A stretch of DNA of 64,000 nt from Bacteroidales bacterium (GCA_017539045.1 JAFYHS010000017.1:1-64000); one strand, 5' to 3'. Positions 1 through 8,158 are shown, numbered from the stretch's first letter. Numbers and translations: made by a program. Notes: generated by a model from the sequence alone, not told the origin.

Positions 1-1
1 C

Positions 2-40
2 TCCACTTACTACCACTACATTGAGCAGACGGTGGAATGA
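2..40 (+). CDS. 3' end of an upstream gene (partial)
   Basis: The first bases read in frame as STYYHYIEQTVE followed by TGA at 38-40. A strong hairpin terminator follows 40 nt later, which is what the end of a rightward gene would look like. Only about 12 residues are visible, so no family can be named and the frame itself is an inference. Confidence 0.35.
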   Translation, partial: STYYHYIEQTVE

Positions 41-80
41 GGATTAGCTGACAGAGCAGATCAATAAGAGAATACAAAAT

Positions 81-118
81 GCCGCCGCAAGGGTCTGGAC
101 CCTTGCGGCGGCTTTGTT
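81..118 (+). terminator. Rho-independent-type terminator
   Basis: A perfect 14-bp GC-rich stem (81-94 with 99-112) closes a CTGG loop and is followed by TTTGTTA. It ends the gene whose tail lies at the start of the window. Confidence 0.8.
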
Positions 119-170
119 ATAGTATTTTTATTCCTTCCTTTTCTCTTGAAAGAAAAGTAAGCGAAAAGTT

Positions 171-369
171 CAAGGCCGCCTCCATCGGACCTCCCCGCGG
201 CTGTCTAAACGCCTGACCCTCAGGTCGCGGAGTGCCTTCTCCGAAGGCAAACGACAAGCGCCGCTCCGTGAGGGTCAACCGTTTAGCCATCCCTTGCGGG
301 CGCTTCCCCGCCCGGCGGCCCTTCCTCCCCGCCCACCCCGGTCGAGGTTTGGCGAACCCGTACACGGTG
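171..369. repeat. 200-bp GC-rich dispersed repeat, copy 1
   Basis: About 200 bp nearly identical to 643-842. It contains nested palindromes: TGACCCTCA at 214-222 pairs perfectly with TGAGGGTCA at 269-277, CGGAG/CTCCG pair just inside, and TGCCTTC-TCC-GAAGGCA at 233-249 forms an inner hairpin. A third, diverged and inverted copy lies at 15952-16100. Open reading frames run across it on both strands, but conservation follows the DNA palindromes and breaks off at the repeat edges, so I treat it as non-coding. From 41 to 1121 I see no gene: this stretch holds the terminator, two repeat copies, a short palindrome at about 415-455 and the 11-bp array. Confidence 0.85.
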
Positions 370-414
370 TCCGTTGTTATTGCTTCCATTCTTAACGACA
401 CATTCACGCCCCTT

Positions 415-455
415 GGGAGTCATTGCGGACTTGATCCGCAATCTCCTAAACCGCC
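415..455. repeat. Short palindromic repeat (GCGGACTTGATCCGC type)
   Basis: Contains TCATTGCGGACTTGATCCGC and then AATCTCCT. The same unit, in either orientation, is found at 2233-2265, 15861-15909, 17338-17372, 18822-18852 and 60829-60862, always between genes. The core is a small palindrome (GCGGa/gTCAAGc/tCCGC). Confidence 0.8.
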
Positions 456-642
456 AGAGGACTACACTTCTTGTCGTCGCTTTGCGTCATTGCGAGGAGG
501 AACGACGAAGCAATCCCGACGAAGAGCGAACGGCGGCGGCCTATGGCTCTTGCCCTGGGGCAGCCGCATCATGCCGCCGATGGAAACGGAACAATAAATT
601 GCTTATCGTTCCTTTCCCCTTGATGGGAAAGGAACCAAAGGA

Positions 643-842
643 TCAAGGCCGCCTCCATCGGACCTCCCCGCGGCTGTCTAAACGCCTGACCCTCAGGTCG
701 CGGAGTACCTTCTCCGAAGGTAAACGACAAGCGCCGCTCCGTGAGGGTCAAGCGTTTAGCCATCCCTTGCGGGCGCTTCCCCGCCCGGCGGCCGGGCCTC
801 CCCGCCCACCCCGGTTGGGTTTTGGCGTTCCCGTCCACGGTG
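643..842. repeat. 200-bp GC-rich dispersed repeat, copy 2
   Basis: Direct duplicate of 171-369 with a handful of substitutions, about 472 bp downstream in the same orientation. Both copies are preceded by a short pyrimidine/purine-rich tract resembling a weak hairpin (TCCTTTCC...GGAAAGGA near 609-632). The matching palindromic arms are kept, which suggests the folded nucleic acid rather than a protein is what is conserved. Confidence 0.85.
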
Positions 843-959
843 CATTGCAAGCAGGTATGTCATACCGACCGAGGAACGAGGGAGCGAAATCACAGATTAG
901 CTTCGCTGAATGCAGAGCATTTCGACGTAGTCAATCTATGACTGCGGCTTGGCCGTGCC

Positions 960-1091
960 TTGTTTATGCCTTGTTTATGCCTTGTTTATGCCTAGTATGT
1001 GAGTAGTATGTGAGTAGTATGTGAGTAGTATGTGAGCAGTATGTGGGTAGTATGTGAGCAGTATGTGGGTAGTATGTGCCTAGGATATGCC
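960..1091. repeat. 11-bp tandem repeat array, 12 units
   Basis: Twelve consecutive 11-mers with no indels: three TTGTTTATGCC, then seven units of TAGTATGTGAG or its variant CAGTATGTGGG, then TAGTATGTGCC and TAGGATATGCC. The phase is kept throughout although the sequence drifts from one type to the other. It lies between genes, 30 bp past the end of the DUF1294 gene (which runs on the opposite strand). Confidence 0.9.
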
Positions 1092-1121
1092 TAGGGTGAT
1101 CCCCCTAAAACGCCAGGCACC

Positions 1122-1391
1122 TTACCATGCCCTTGCCAGCAGGGCCAAGGCGGCGGCCCAGAGGACCGTCCAGAGCGGCACGAGGGCCATGAAACGGTCG
1201 TGCTTTGTCTTGTGCCGAAAGAGCATCATGCCCATCCAGCAGCCCACGCCCCCGCCCTGGCGCGCCACCCACAGCAGCACCCGCTCCGGGATGCGGCGAC
1301 CCCTGCCCTTCGACTTCGCCTTGTCCAAGCCGTAGAGGACGAATCCCAAGAGGTTGATGAGGAGGAGGTATAGGAGGAGGATGGGAGGCAT
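1122..1391 (-). CDS. DUF1294 family small membrane protein
   Basis: An 89-aa protein with an N-terminal membrane segment (about residues 3-20), then the family hallmarks GLDK (about 21-24), RRIPERVLL (about 32-40), a second hydrophobic stretch with GGGVG, and FRHKTKHDRF (about 58-67), ending in a third membrane segment. These match DUF1294 proteins, small inner-membrane proteins of unknown role, at their usual length. It is more GC-rich than the defence island to its right. Function cannot be stated beyond family membership. Confidence 0.85.
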   Translation of the reverse strand: MPPILLLYLLLINLLGFVLYGLDKAKSKGRGRRIPERVLLWVARQGGGVGCWMGMMLFRHKTKHDRFMALVPLWTVLWAAALALLARAW

Positions 1392-1400
1392 GAACTCGCT

Positions 1401-1589
1401 TTACAGCTTTCTAATATCCCAATATCCAGGAAAACTGGCATCTCTTGCTTTCTTCCCGAACATACGCTCGCACACGTCTGCAATCTGTGAAGCGTCGGGG
1501 GACGAAAAATTACTAGGAACTTGAATCGTGGTGCCTTTTGGCATTCCAGCGCGTTCCTGTTTGAGTCTGCATTCAAATACTGCTGCCAT
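1401..1589 (-). CDS. Small hypothetical protein
   Basis: A 62-aa frame starting MAAVFECRLKQERAGMPKG, with an upstream in-frame ATG at 1619 as an alternative start. The proposed start follows a purine-rich AGGGATGAG. The N-terminal pattern (FECRLKQ..GMPKGTTIQV) looks like a family of short Bacteroidales proteins of unknown role, but I cannot name it. It ends 9 nt before the start of the DUF1294 gene on the same strand, so the two could be co-transcribed. Confidence 0.5.
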   Translation of the reverse strand: MAAVFECRLKQERAGMPKGTTIQVPSNFSSPDASQIADVCERMFGKKARDASFPGYWDIRKL

Positions 1590-1648
1590 AATCTCATCCC
1601 TATTATGTGTCGGGCGCAACTTTTATTGGTTGTATGAATTGGCTAAAA

Positions 1649-2110
1649 CTATAGTTGCATGTTGTATTCTTCCTTCTTTGCGGGGCATTTGTCGTAGATT
1701 ATTTCATACAAAAACGCATCTACATTGATCTTTGAAACGCCACGCTCATTGGTGTCTGGTTTCCACACCGATTGGGTTGCAAAATCAATAATGATTCCAG
1801 GGATACCTCCAACGATAAGGATATTCCCAAGCAAAGGCATCACCCTAAAACTCTTAGTATAGAAACGGGTGGTTTGTTCTTCACACCCCTCTTCTTTCAA
1901 CGTGATGGCCAGATTATCGGCTTGGCTTCGTTTCCATTGGAATGTAGCGGTGCCAACGCCTTTGGTTTCTCCATTTACAGAGATGGTAGCGTTAGGATGG
2001 TCCACCGCCACAACATGAGCAGTATAACTTGAGCCGCCAATGAGTGTGGCGCACGAATTCATTGCGCAAATGATTGCCAAAGAAACAATTAGTACTACTA
2101 GCTTTTTCAT
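1649..2110 (-). CDS. Putative lipoprotein
   Basis: A 153-aa protein with a signal peptide (MKKLVVLIVSLAIICAMNSC) whose Cys20 is the lipobox cysteine, so it is predicted to be lipid-anchored. Residues 30-80 read like a PEGA-type beta domain (HPNATISVNGETKGVGTATF), and a hydrophobic glycine-rich stretch (about 90-110, LLGNILIVGGIPGIIIDFAT) follows, as in CATLIGG-type lipoproteins. Substrate or partner unknown. Upstream, TAATATTG is a one-mismatch version of the -7 element. Confidence 0.75.
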   Translation of the reverse strand: MKKLVVLIVSLAIICAMNSCATLIGGSSYTAHVVAVDHPNATISVNGETKGVGTATFQWKRSQADNLAITLKEEGCEEQTTRFYTKSFRVMPLLGNILIVGGIPGIIIDFATQSVWKPDTNERGVSKINVDAFLYEIIYDKCPAKKEEYNMQL

Positions 2111-2232
2111 GATTGTAATCAGATATTGTTTTGCAATATTACATACTTTATTAAATATGGCAACACGTTACAAACAAAAAAAATCCCAAAAAGGCAATCA
2201 TCAACCCCATCGGCAACACACGCACCCCTTGC

Positions 2233-2265
2233 CGTCATTGCGGACTTGATCCGCAATCTCCTAAG
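2233..2265. repeat. Short palindromic repeat (GCGGACTTGATCCGC type)
   Basis: Same unit as at 415-455. It lies in the 446-nt non-coding stretch 2111-2556, which otherwise holds a promoter candidate and a possible structured leader for the 71-aa gene. Confidence 0.75.
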
Positions 2266-2419
2266 CGGCTAGGGGCTACATTCTAGTTGTCACTTCGTAT
2301 TTGAAGCCCACCGAATACATTTCATTGCATGTGCCATTATATGGATAAACAAAGCGGTGTGTTCGTGCCTTTTTTAGTTTGTTAGTATGAAAACTTCTAT
2401 CGTTTGTAAAACAAATCGT

Positions 2420-2427
2420 TATTTTTG
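2420..2427 (+). promoter_or_regulatory. -7 promoter element (TATTTTTG)
   Basis: A perfect TAnnTTTG element about 130 nt upstream of the 71-aa gene. The nearest TTTG (2403-2406) is only 13 nt away rather than the usual 19-21, so the -33 half is poor. Confidence 0.5.
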
Positions 2428-2438
2428 CAACGCTTTTG

Positions 2439-2539
2439 CAGGAGCAGTTGCGTCAGCCGTTATGGACATAGAATGCAGGAGTCGCTGACTCATGTGCGAG
2501 CAGCAAAACAATCCATTGCACGTTGAAGGCACGCTCCTG
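2439..2539 (+). other. Possible structured 5' leader
   Basis: The predicted transcript from the promoter at 2420 has a leader of over 100 nt. CAGGAGC at 2439-2445 can pair with GCTCCTG at 2533-2539, and TGCAGGAG is repeated at 2437 and 2474. This could be a regulatory leader or a small RNA; no known riboswitch signature was recognised. Confidence 0.3.
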
Positions 2540-2556
2540 TTTATAAATGGAACACA

Positions 2557-2772
2557 ATGGCACTAACCCAACAGCAACAAGATCTGATTGACTGCCTGAA
2601 AATGGCAGGATTAGAGAAAGACGACATATCGGCAATTATGCTTCCTTTAGCCAATAGTCCAGAGCAAATGGATGAAATGCTGGATTATCTCATCGATGCC
2701 CTTCAAAGCAACAAAAAGATAACACCAGACGAGGCAATGGAGAAGATGTATCGGATAGCGGGGATGTTTTAG
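2557..2772 (+). CDS. 71-aa acidic hypothetical protein
   Basis: MALTQQQQDLIDCLKMAG and what follows predicts a soluble, mostly helical, acidic protein with two helix-turn segments (about residues 5-25 and 30-65). No signal peptide or membrane segment. It converges on the eight-gene defence operon, ending about 110 bp from the last gene of that operon, so it may be the island edge or a small partner. Not assigned to a family. Confidence 0.6.
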   Translation: MALTQQQQDLIDCLKMAGLEKDDISAIMLPLANSPEQMDEMLDYLIDALQSNKKITPDEAMEKMYRIAGMF

Positions 2773-2880
2773 CCCACTCCTATTTAACAAAAAAGCTCCA
2801 TGCCCAATACTGTCAAAACACAAGACAATGGCTTTGACTGGGTTCGGAACGCAATTATTTTGAGTAGAAATCGTTAGGCT

Positions 2881-3318
2881 TTATCTTTTTCTGTCAGCGT
2901 CCCAATTTCCATGTCCTCCTCCAGTCCATTTCCCGCTGACAAGCCAAATCTCATAATAATACATCCATTGGACAGCCCAATGAACAACTGTAGTGGCTAT
3001 TGACATTGAACTTCTCCATTCCATTGATTGTGGTATAAACAGACAAAGCTGTTGCATGCCATTACTGTAATTATAGACATGAGGGAGCGTGTCGGCTCCC
3101 TCTGCTAAAGGTAAAGGTTTTGGCGAGTCTATGAATGCTTTGGGAGTGCCATCTGCATTATAAGTGATTCTCAGACGATATGTATCAGAGAGAGGGGATG
3201 GCTTGAAGTCGCTATGCCAAACTAATTTTCCACGTCGAACCGTTCCTTTAGATAAAGGAAACTCACGAATCAACATGTGATATTGTTGAATAGGTGTGTA
3301 AGAAAAACTATTCGCCAT
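2881..3318 (-). CDS. E2-like protein of short type II CBASS
   Basis: A 145-aa stand-alone domain. Residues 78-92 read LPHVYNYSNGMQQLC, matching the E2 ubiquitin-conjugating layout in which an HPN-like motif (His80) is followed by the catalytic cysteine (Cys92). Tryptophan-rich helices (about 108-126) and SGKWTGGGH (128-136) follow. In type II-short CBASS a lone E2-like protein acts on the C terminus of the CD-NTase without the E1 domain (Cap2) or the JAB protease (Cap3) of long systems, and neither is seen here. Its start overlaps the end of the CD-NTase gene by 11 nt, so the two are translationally coupled. It is the last gene of the operon. The assignment rests on motif and context. Confidence 0.75.
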   Translation of the reverse strand: MANSFSYTPIQQYHMLIREFPLSKGTVRRGKLVWHSDFKPSPLSDTYRLRITYNADGTPKAFIDSPKPLPLAEGADTLPHVYNYSNGMQQLCLFIPQSMEWRSSMSIATTVVHWAVQWMYYYEIWLVSGKWTGGGHGNWDADRKR

Positions 3319-4534
3319 AGAATGTATTCAACGTGTTTATGCGTTTTCCACTTGAACCCACTTCACCTTTGTCGCTGAGTAGTCTTGTCCCTGATGCGAA
3401 CTGCGCTTTATGACGCTCGGCAAGATTTGTCACAACCTGATTTGAGATTTCTTTTCCAAAGGATTGGCTGATGTTGTTATGTATTTGTATCTGCGAAGTG
3501 CTATTGACTATATCCTCAACGGCTTTCTTGACGGCAATTAACCATTTATAAAAGTTTTCTTTGCGTTTGGGATACTCTGGCCATTTGTCTGCAAAATTCT
3601 CCTCCGGATTAACGGGATTTGCAATGACATCTTCGCCTTTTTCGTTCTTTTTTATGTACTTTCCCATGTCATTAACAACATTTTTCAAGCCGTCAAGCAG
3701 ATTACTCTCACCATTGTAAGCTCTTGAGGCAAGGGTGGTAATGATGATGGAAATAGGCTTGCCCTCGCTATCGTTGCAGAACATCACATCACGATGTCGT
3801 TTTAGAATTTGAACAACACGCTGAAGGATGGTTTTCTCTTTATTGAATGATGCTACTGGTATTACAGATTCTGCTACGAATTTTACCGATTCTTTGGTTT
3901 TGCAACGATTTGCGAACCATAATGCATACCCATCAGGATTACTTTTCATCCAATCGTCGGTTTGTGTTGCAGTAGCGTAGTTTTCAGTTTCCTTGTCGGT
4001 TATCCGGATAGATATCTTGTCGATGGCATTTTCGGAAAACGACTCAGATAACAAACGACGCATTCGCTCTGAATAGTTGCTGTCCGCGACAGAAGGAAGG
4101 ATGTCCATGTGGTATTTCTCTTTAGGATCATCGGATTTGTCGCGATACAACAACGTCCAGCAGCGACGCCCTTCTTTCTTTTCCAGCATTGGAGAATAGC
4201 GATCACTTTGTTTTAATCGATGTCCTACTTTGTCTTTCAGCGCTTTTTGTGTCCACATGGGGTTCTTCTCTATCAGACGGAACACCAAATCAACATCCAA
4301 ATCATCTTTAGGATTGATTGGTTGAATAATGGTTCCCAATCTGAGGGATCCTTGAGGTGTAACAACGGGCTTGTACAGGCCCAGTTCGGGGTCGTTCTCT
4401 AGAAATTCACCTACTGCTTTGTAGCTAGTAGTGAGGTTGTCGTATTGGGTTTTTGTAATGTCTAACGCTTCGCCCAATGCTTCAAGAATTTCGTTGAATT
4501 CCTTTTTCTGTTCTGTGGTTAAAGATATGTACAT
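3308..4534 (-). CDS. CD-NTase (cGAS/DncV-like nucleotidyltransferase) of CBASS
   Basis: A 408-aa protein with the nucleotidyltransferase signature: QGSLRLGT at 61-68 (Gly62-Ser63), the metal-binding pair Asp80 and Asp82 (LDVDLVF), and a third acidic residue at Asp144 in YHMDILPSV. The C-terminal half is the helical lobe typical of SMODS/DncV enzymes. On phage sensing, such enzymes make cyclic di- or trinucleotides that activate a SAVED-domain effector, here the adjacent Cap5. The C terminus ends FYGE; in short type II systems the E2 partner acts at this end. It lies 6 nt after the effector gene and overlaps the E2 gene by 11 nt. The nucleotide product cannot be read from sequence. Confidence 0.9.
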   Translation of the reverse strand: MYISLTTEQKKEFNEILEALGEALDITKTQYDNLTTSYKAVGEFLENDPELGLYKPVVTPQGSLRLGTIIQPINPKDDLDVDLVFRLIEKNPMWTQKALKDKVGHRLKQSDRYSPMLEKKEGRRCWTLLYRDKSDDPKEKYHMDILPSVADSNYSERMRRLLSESFSENAIDKISIRITDKETENYATATQTDDWMKSNPDGYALWFANRCKTKESVKFVAESVIPVASFNKEKTILQRVVQILKRHRDVMFCNDSEGKPISIIITTLASRAYNGESNLLDGLKNVVNDMGKYIKKNEKGEDVIANPVNPEENFADKWPEYPKRKENFYKWLIAVKKAVEDIVNSTSQIQIHNNISQSFGKEISNQVVTNLAERHKAQFASGTRLLSDKGEVGSSGKRINTLNTFYGE

Positions 4535-4540
4535 ATTCAG

Positions 4541-5665
4541 TTATTTTATTGTAATCGTTTCAAAGTCTTCTCCTTTTTCCAAGTTGTAATCATATAGTGT
4601 CCAAAACAAATCAGCTTTTTGCATCCGAATCCTTCCAAGTTCAACAGCGCAAGCCGACGGAGCTGCCATAAAGATTTTCAATGAGGTTGCATCAGGATGA
4701 TGTGTTTTTATGTCATCCATTGCTTGCCTTGCCACTTTGCCGAACTGCTTTAATTGTTCTTTGCTTCGAAGCATGTCATCCAAAGGATTCGCACAAGTGA
4801 TGCACCAAACACTTGCCTCATCACCATAGCGCTTATTGATGCGTTCCTTAATGGCATTGGCACTTAGCGCAATCACTAAAACTGGGTCTTTGGACTTGTC
4901 TTCAGGTTCAATGACACAAATATCATTCGACTCTTCCTCGTCGAACCATTTCCATGAATCATGTGATCGGTGCTTTTGATATATGTGGATTGGATATTTG
5001 TCGTTGAGCACTGTCCCTAACTTGACCAGTAAAGGCTGAGGGCCCAAGGCAAAAAGTGATACATCTGAGACTTCATGTTCCTTGAGTGGCTTAAGGATTC
5101 TTTCTTCACATATCGACTCAATCTGTTTTATTTCAGCCGCCCAATAGTCGGAGTCTCCATCTTGCATCACGGAGTTGTTCATCTGAATTTCAACTGGTGA
5201 TGTAGCAGAAGGATATTTCTCTGGGAAGATGGTGTTGTAAAGCGTGTCTTTATTAAAATGAGGTGTGTCCGAGCCAATCTTTGGTCCATAAATAACAACA
5301 AGGCTTTTTTTGTCGGGCTGTATGCCGGTCACTCTTTCAATCCTCTCCTCATGCTCTTTTTTCATGTTGCGAAGGATTTCAACGGTAAATTTATCTTTGC
5401 CCTCTTGATCTATTAGCCTATGACACTCAGGGCATAGTAAAATCAAATTTGAGGGATCTTGGGCAAGTTTTCTAGACAATGCTTTGTCGCCTCTCGGTCC
5501 ATTCTCCGAATCTCCAATAATGTGAGCATAATTTGAGATGTTGCATTCATCCATTGTTACGCCGTGTACATAGAGGGGCTTGTTGCAACCCGTGAACTCA
5601 CATCTGCCGTGAGCGGCGAACCATAAATCTTGTTTAACCTTAAGTTTAATAGAAGTTTTACTCAT
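4541..5665 (-). CDS. cap5: CBASS effector: HNH endonuclease-SAVED fusion (Cap5-like)
   Basis: A 374-aa protein. Residues 20-110 form an HNH nuclease: zinc-binding Cys22/Cys27 and Cys78/Cys81, catalytic-region YAHI (His48), and SNLILLCPECH (72-82). Residues about 150-374 are a SAVED domain, with the typical ALGPQPLLVKLG (about 207-218) and later YQKHR...W motifs. In characterised Cap5 proteins, binding of a cyclic oligonucleotide to SAVED drives assembly that unleashes HNH DNA degradation, killing the infected cell. All key residues are present, so it looks active. It sits 23 nt downstream of the 821-aa gene, with no convincing promoter of its own; TATAGTTT in the gap lacks the final G. Confidence 0.92.
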   Translation of the reverse strand: MSKTSIKLKVKQDLWFAAHGRCEFTGCNKPLYVHGVTMDECNISNYAHIIGDSENGPRGDKALSRKLAQDPSNLILLCPECHRLIDQEGKDKFTVEILRNMKKEHEERIERVTGIQPDKKSLVVIYGPKIGSDTPHFNKDTLYNTIFPEKYPSATSPVEIQMNNSVMQDGDSDYWAAEIKQIESICEERILKPLKEHEVSDVSLFALGPQPLLVKLGTVLNDKYPIHIYQKHRSHDSWKWFDEEESNDICVIEPEDKSKDPVLVIALSANAIKERINKRYGDEASVWCITCANPLDDMLRSKEQLKQFGKVARQAMDDIKTHHPDATSLKIFMAAPSACAVELGRIRMQKADLFWTLYDYNLEKGEDFETITIK

Positions 5666-5688
5666 GGTTTGTTTTTCTGGAAACTATA

Positions 5689-8154
5689 TCATACACTAAA
5701 ACCAAAAGATAACACATAGTTCAGTAAATCGGCCATATATTGACGGCGCTTATCTGTATAGCTATCGTAATTATCACGTGAACGACGAAGCCAGGCATAC
5801 AACTCGGGTGCATCACTGTTGGTGGGAAGTGTATGATGCCGATGAATATATTCCTTGACATCTTGACACTTTATCAAGAACTCGTTCTCAGTAGAAGACT
5901 GCGGATAGCCCAGTTGGTCATACTTCATTAGAGTATCATCGAACATCTTTTTTTGCTCCTCCGTCATCGACAAGACACCATTTGTCACATTGTAATACCA
6001 ACGCATTAGTGATGCTTCCTGCTCACTCCCATTGTAACTAGGGAAACGATGGTAGGTGTCAACAAAGTCTTTGAACATCTGAAATCGGTCTTCAAAGCGA
6101 TAGCGCTGAATGGATGCCGCCACCACATATTCTGCTGGATAGTTTTTAGATGTCAATCCAAAATAGCTACCTTCAAACTCTACGAATCGCTGTAAGTTTT
6201 CATCTTCCATCGTGGCTGCCAAACTTGCTTTAGTAGTGTTTGGATAGTGCTCGGATACACCGTCATAAAGTATATCTAAATGTAGTGGAACGTCAGAAGC
6301 ACTCAACAAATCAACGAGTAAATCTCTGATACTACCAAAATAGATTCCTTCCCAAATATCTAACGCATAGCATGAAGTTTTCCCGATTGACTTAATGTGT
6401 GGATGTTTAAATAAGGACGGCTTTATTTGTAGTGCGTCTGTATACTTGTGGTCGGGGTATCTTGTCTTGAATTCTTTGAAAATATCTTCAACGTGCATGG
6501 GTTCGCCTTGCTTTTCCAAAATGTCATACAGCTCTTCAGCTATGTCAATATGGTTCTGAGGCATATAAAGCTGCTCTTCGTCGGTAATACGTACCTTGTA
6601 TATGTCTGTAGCAATATATTTGATAAGTACTTTCATTTTAGGTCTCAACGGTTCTGGGACGGTGAAAAGAATAGAGTCAATGGGAACGTATGTATCAGTC
6701 GAAAACTTGGCGTTAATGATGCTATAAAACGTGTCGAGGCAACTGCTCAGGTCTAATCCTTTAATTTTTCGATTCACAAGGAAGGTGTGGCCTTCAACCT
6801 CCTCTATCTTAAAATCAGCTATTAATCGTACCAAAGAAGCAAATGCTTCAAAATCAACCGATAAGTGTTCTTCGTCTCTCAAGCTTGCATATTCTTCTAT
6901 GTTTTCATAAATAAATGGCAGTTCGAACAATTCGTTGTAACAAACCCAATTGTCATCATCCGCAATTCTTGATTTCTGTACCTCTATCGTGCCGTTTGCA
7001 ATTTGCCGGCATCTTTCACGTGTTAAATCCATCGCGTCGGCTATTTCAGATAATGTACGCTTCTTGCCGTCGAATAACCCGTGCAACAGGCAGTATATCT
7101 TATTTGATCTATTATCTGACAAACGGATATATTTGAGTAACAAAAAGAATAAAGGAGCATGCGCGTGTTTTTTCATAAAATCAAGCACAAACTGACGTTG
7201 ATTGCTATCTAGATAGGGATATTCCCGTTTCAGGAATTCAAATTGAATCTCGTCGTCAGAGAGTCTCGAAACCCTGTCAAATTCGTGTTTGAATTTTTGA
7301 TTAAACTGAAATATTTCAGTTAGAGTTTTCATCATATACTGACCAGGACAGATGTTGCGATAGGAAGACAAAGGTTCTTCGGCATACTTGATAAGATCGG
7401 AAAAATGCGGAAGATATTTAGAAACAAAATTCTTGCTTCTTACGCTTAACTTCGACTCCACTTGTTCCTGATATATTCTTTCTATGTATTCAAAGGCTGT
7501 TGGGGAAAGGAAGTATTTTGCTATCTGTTCATGGCTAAAGCTCTCCATTTTGACAGCTAGGTCCATTCGTTTTCGCTTGTATTCCACATAGATTGCGTTT
7601 CCAGCTTCTTGGGCATCCTCCATTTTTTCCATAGCAAGATCGATAAATTGCTTGTATGAATGGCGAATCTCCAGGTTTTCATCGAGTGAATAGTCCTCGA
7701 CCACTGCCAACATATTATCTAAATCACTCATCACAAAATTATGCATGTCTATCGGCTGAGGAAAAGCAGCTTGTAAATAAGCCTTCAGTTCTGTCTCGCC
7801 TGCAGTAACCGTGACATAAGCATCTGAGATAATTTCGACAATTCTTTCTCCATATACTCGCTGTAGTTCTTCTTTTGTTTTTGGATCATTATTTCCACTC
7901 TTGTGGGCTACACTATTCAAAATGGGTTCAATCTCCGCAAATGATTTTTGGCCAAAATTGCGATAGTTCATTAAATCTATGGGCGAATTAATACTTTCCC
8001 ATATTTGGCCTAATGTTTTTAGCCCTTTGTAATACAAGCAATTGAATGTACGAGCGGAGATAATCCCATTCTCGTGTAATTCTAGGAGGGTCGTATCTAA
8101 AGTGAATTCCATGTTGGTGATTCTGCCTGCTGTTTCTCTATTTTCTTTTTTCAT
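5689..8154 (-). CDS. Multidomain DNA-binding-like protein (alpha-CTD/sigma-4/HARE-type regions)
   Basis: An 821-aa protein (alternative start Met15). Residues about 20-70 resemble the helix-hairpin-helix domain of the RNA polymerase alpha C terminus (LHENGIISARTFNCLYYKGL, then NFGQKS). Around 370-395, LSEIADAMDLTRERCRQIAN is a sigma-70 region 4-like helix-turn-helix. Near 545-600, PMHVEDIFKEF...IKSIGKTS resembles a HARE-HTH domain. The C-terminal 150 residues carry helicase-associated-type repeats (RFPSYNGSE, and later LPTNSDAPELYAWLRRSRD). No nuclease or ATPase motif was seen. It could regulate the operon, recognise DNA or recruit RNA polymerase; the role is inference. It starts 4 nt after the radical SAM gene. 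Confidence 0.6.
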   Translation of the reverse strand: MKKENRETAGRITNMEFTLDTTLLELHENGIISARTFNCLYYKGLKTLGQIWESINSPIDLMNYRNFGQKSFAEIEPILNSVAHKSGNNDPKTKEELQRVYGERIVEIISDAYVTVTAGETELKAYLQAAFPQPIDMHNFVMSDLDNMLAVVEDYSLDENLEIRHSYKQFIDLAMEKMEDAQEAGNAIYVEYKRKRMDLAVKMESFSHEQIAKYFLSPTAFEYIERIYQEQVESKLSVRSKNFVSKYLPHFSDLIKYAEEPLSSYRNICPGQYMMKTLTEIFQFNQKFKHEFDRVSRLSDDEIQFEFLKREYPYLDSNQRQFVLDFMKKHAHAPLFFLLLKYIRLSDNRSNKIYCLLHGLFDGKKRTLSEIADAMDLTRERCRQIANGTIEVQKSRIADDDNWVCYNELFELPFIYENIEEYASLRDEEHLSVDFEAFASLVRLIADFKIEEVEGHTFLVNRKIKGLDLSSCLDTFYSIINAKFSTDTYVPIDSILFTVPEPLRPKMKVLIKYIATDIYKVRITDEEQLYMPQNHIDIAEELYDILEKQGEPMHVEDIFKEFKTRYPDHKYTDALQIKPSLFKHPHIKSIGKTSCYALDIWEGIYFGSIRDLLVDLLSASDVPLHLDILYDGVSEHYPNTTKASLAATMEDENLQRFVEFEGSYFGLTSKNYPAEYVVAASIQRYRFEDRFQMFKDFVDTYHRFPSYNGSEQEASLMRWYYNVTNGVLSMTEEQKKMFDDTLMKYDQLGYPQSSTENEFLIKCQDVKEYIHRHHTLPTNSDAPELYAWLRRSRDNYDSYTDKRRQYMADLLNYVLSFGFSV

Positions 8155-8158
8155 GGTT

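Noticed and set aside
117-850. Two similar open frames on the minus strand (117-407 and 569-850) that look like paralogous Arg-rich proteins
   Set aside because: They follow the 200-bp repeat exactly and differ outside it; the conserved part is palindromic DNA, and frames exist on both strands.
960-1091. Possible CRISPR array
   Set aside because: Units are 11 bp with no spacers and no cas genes nearby; it is a simple tandem repeat.
2439-2539. Possible retron ncRNA or integron attC site
   Set aside because: No reverse transcriptase or integrase is present and the core-site sequences are missing.
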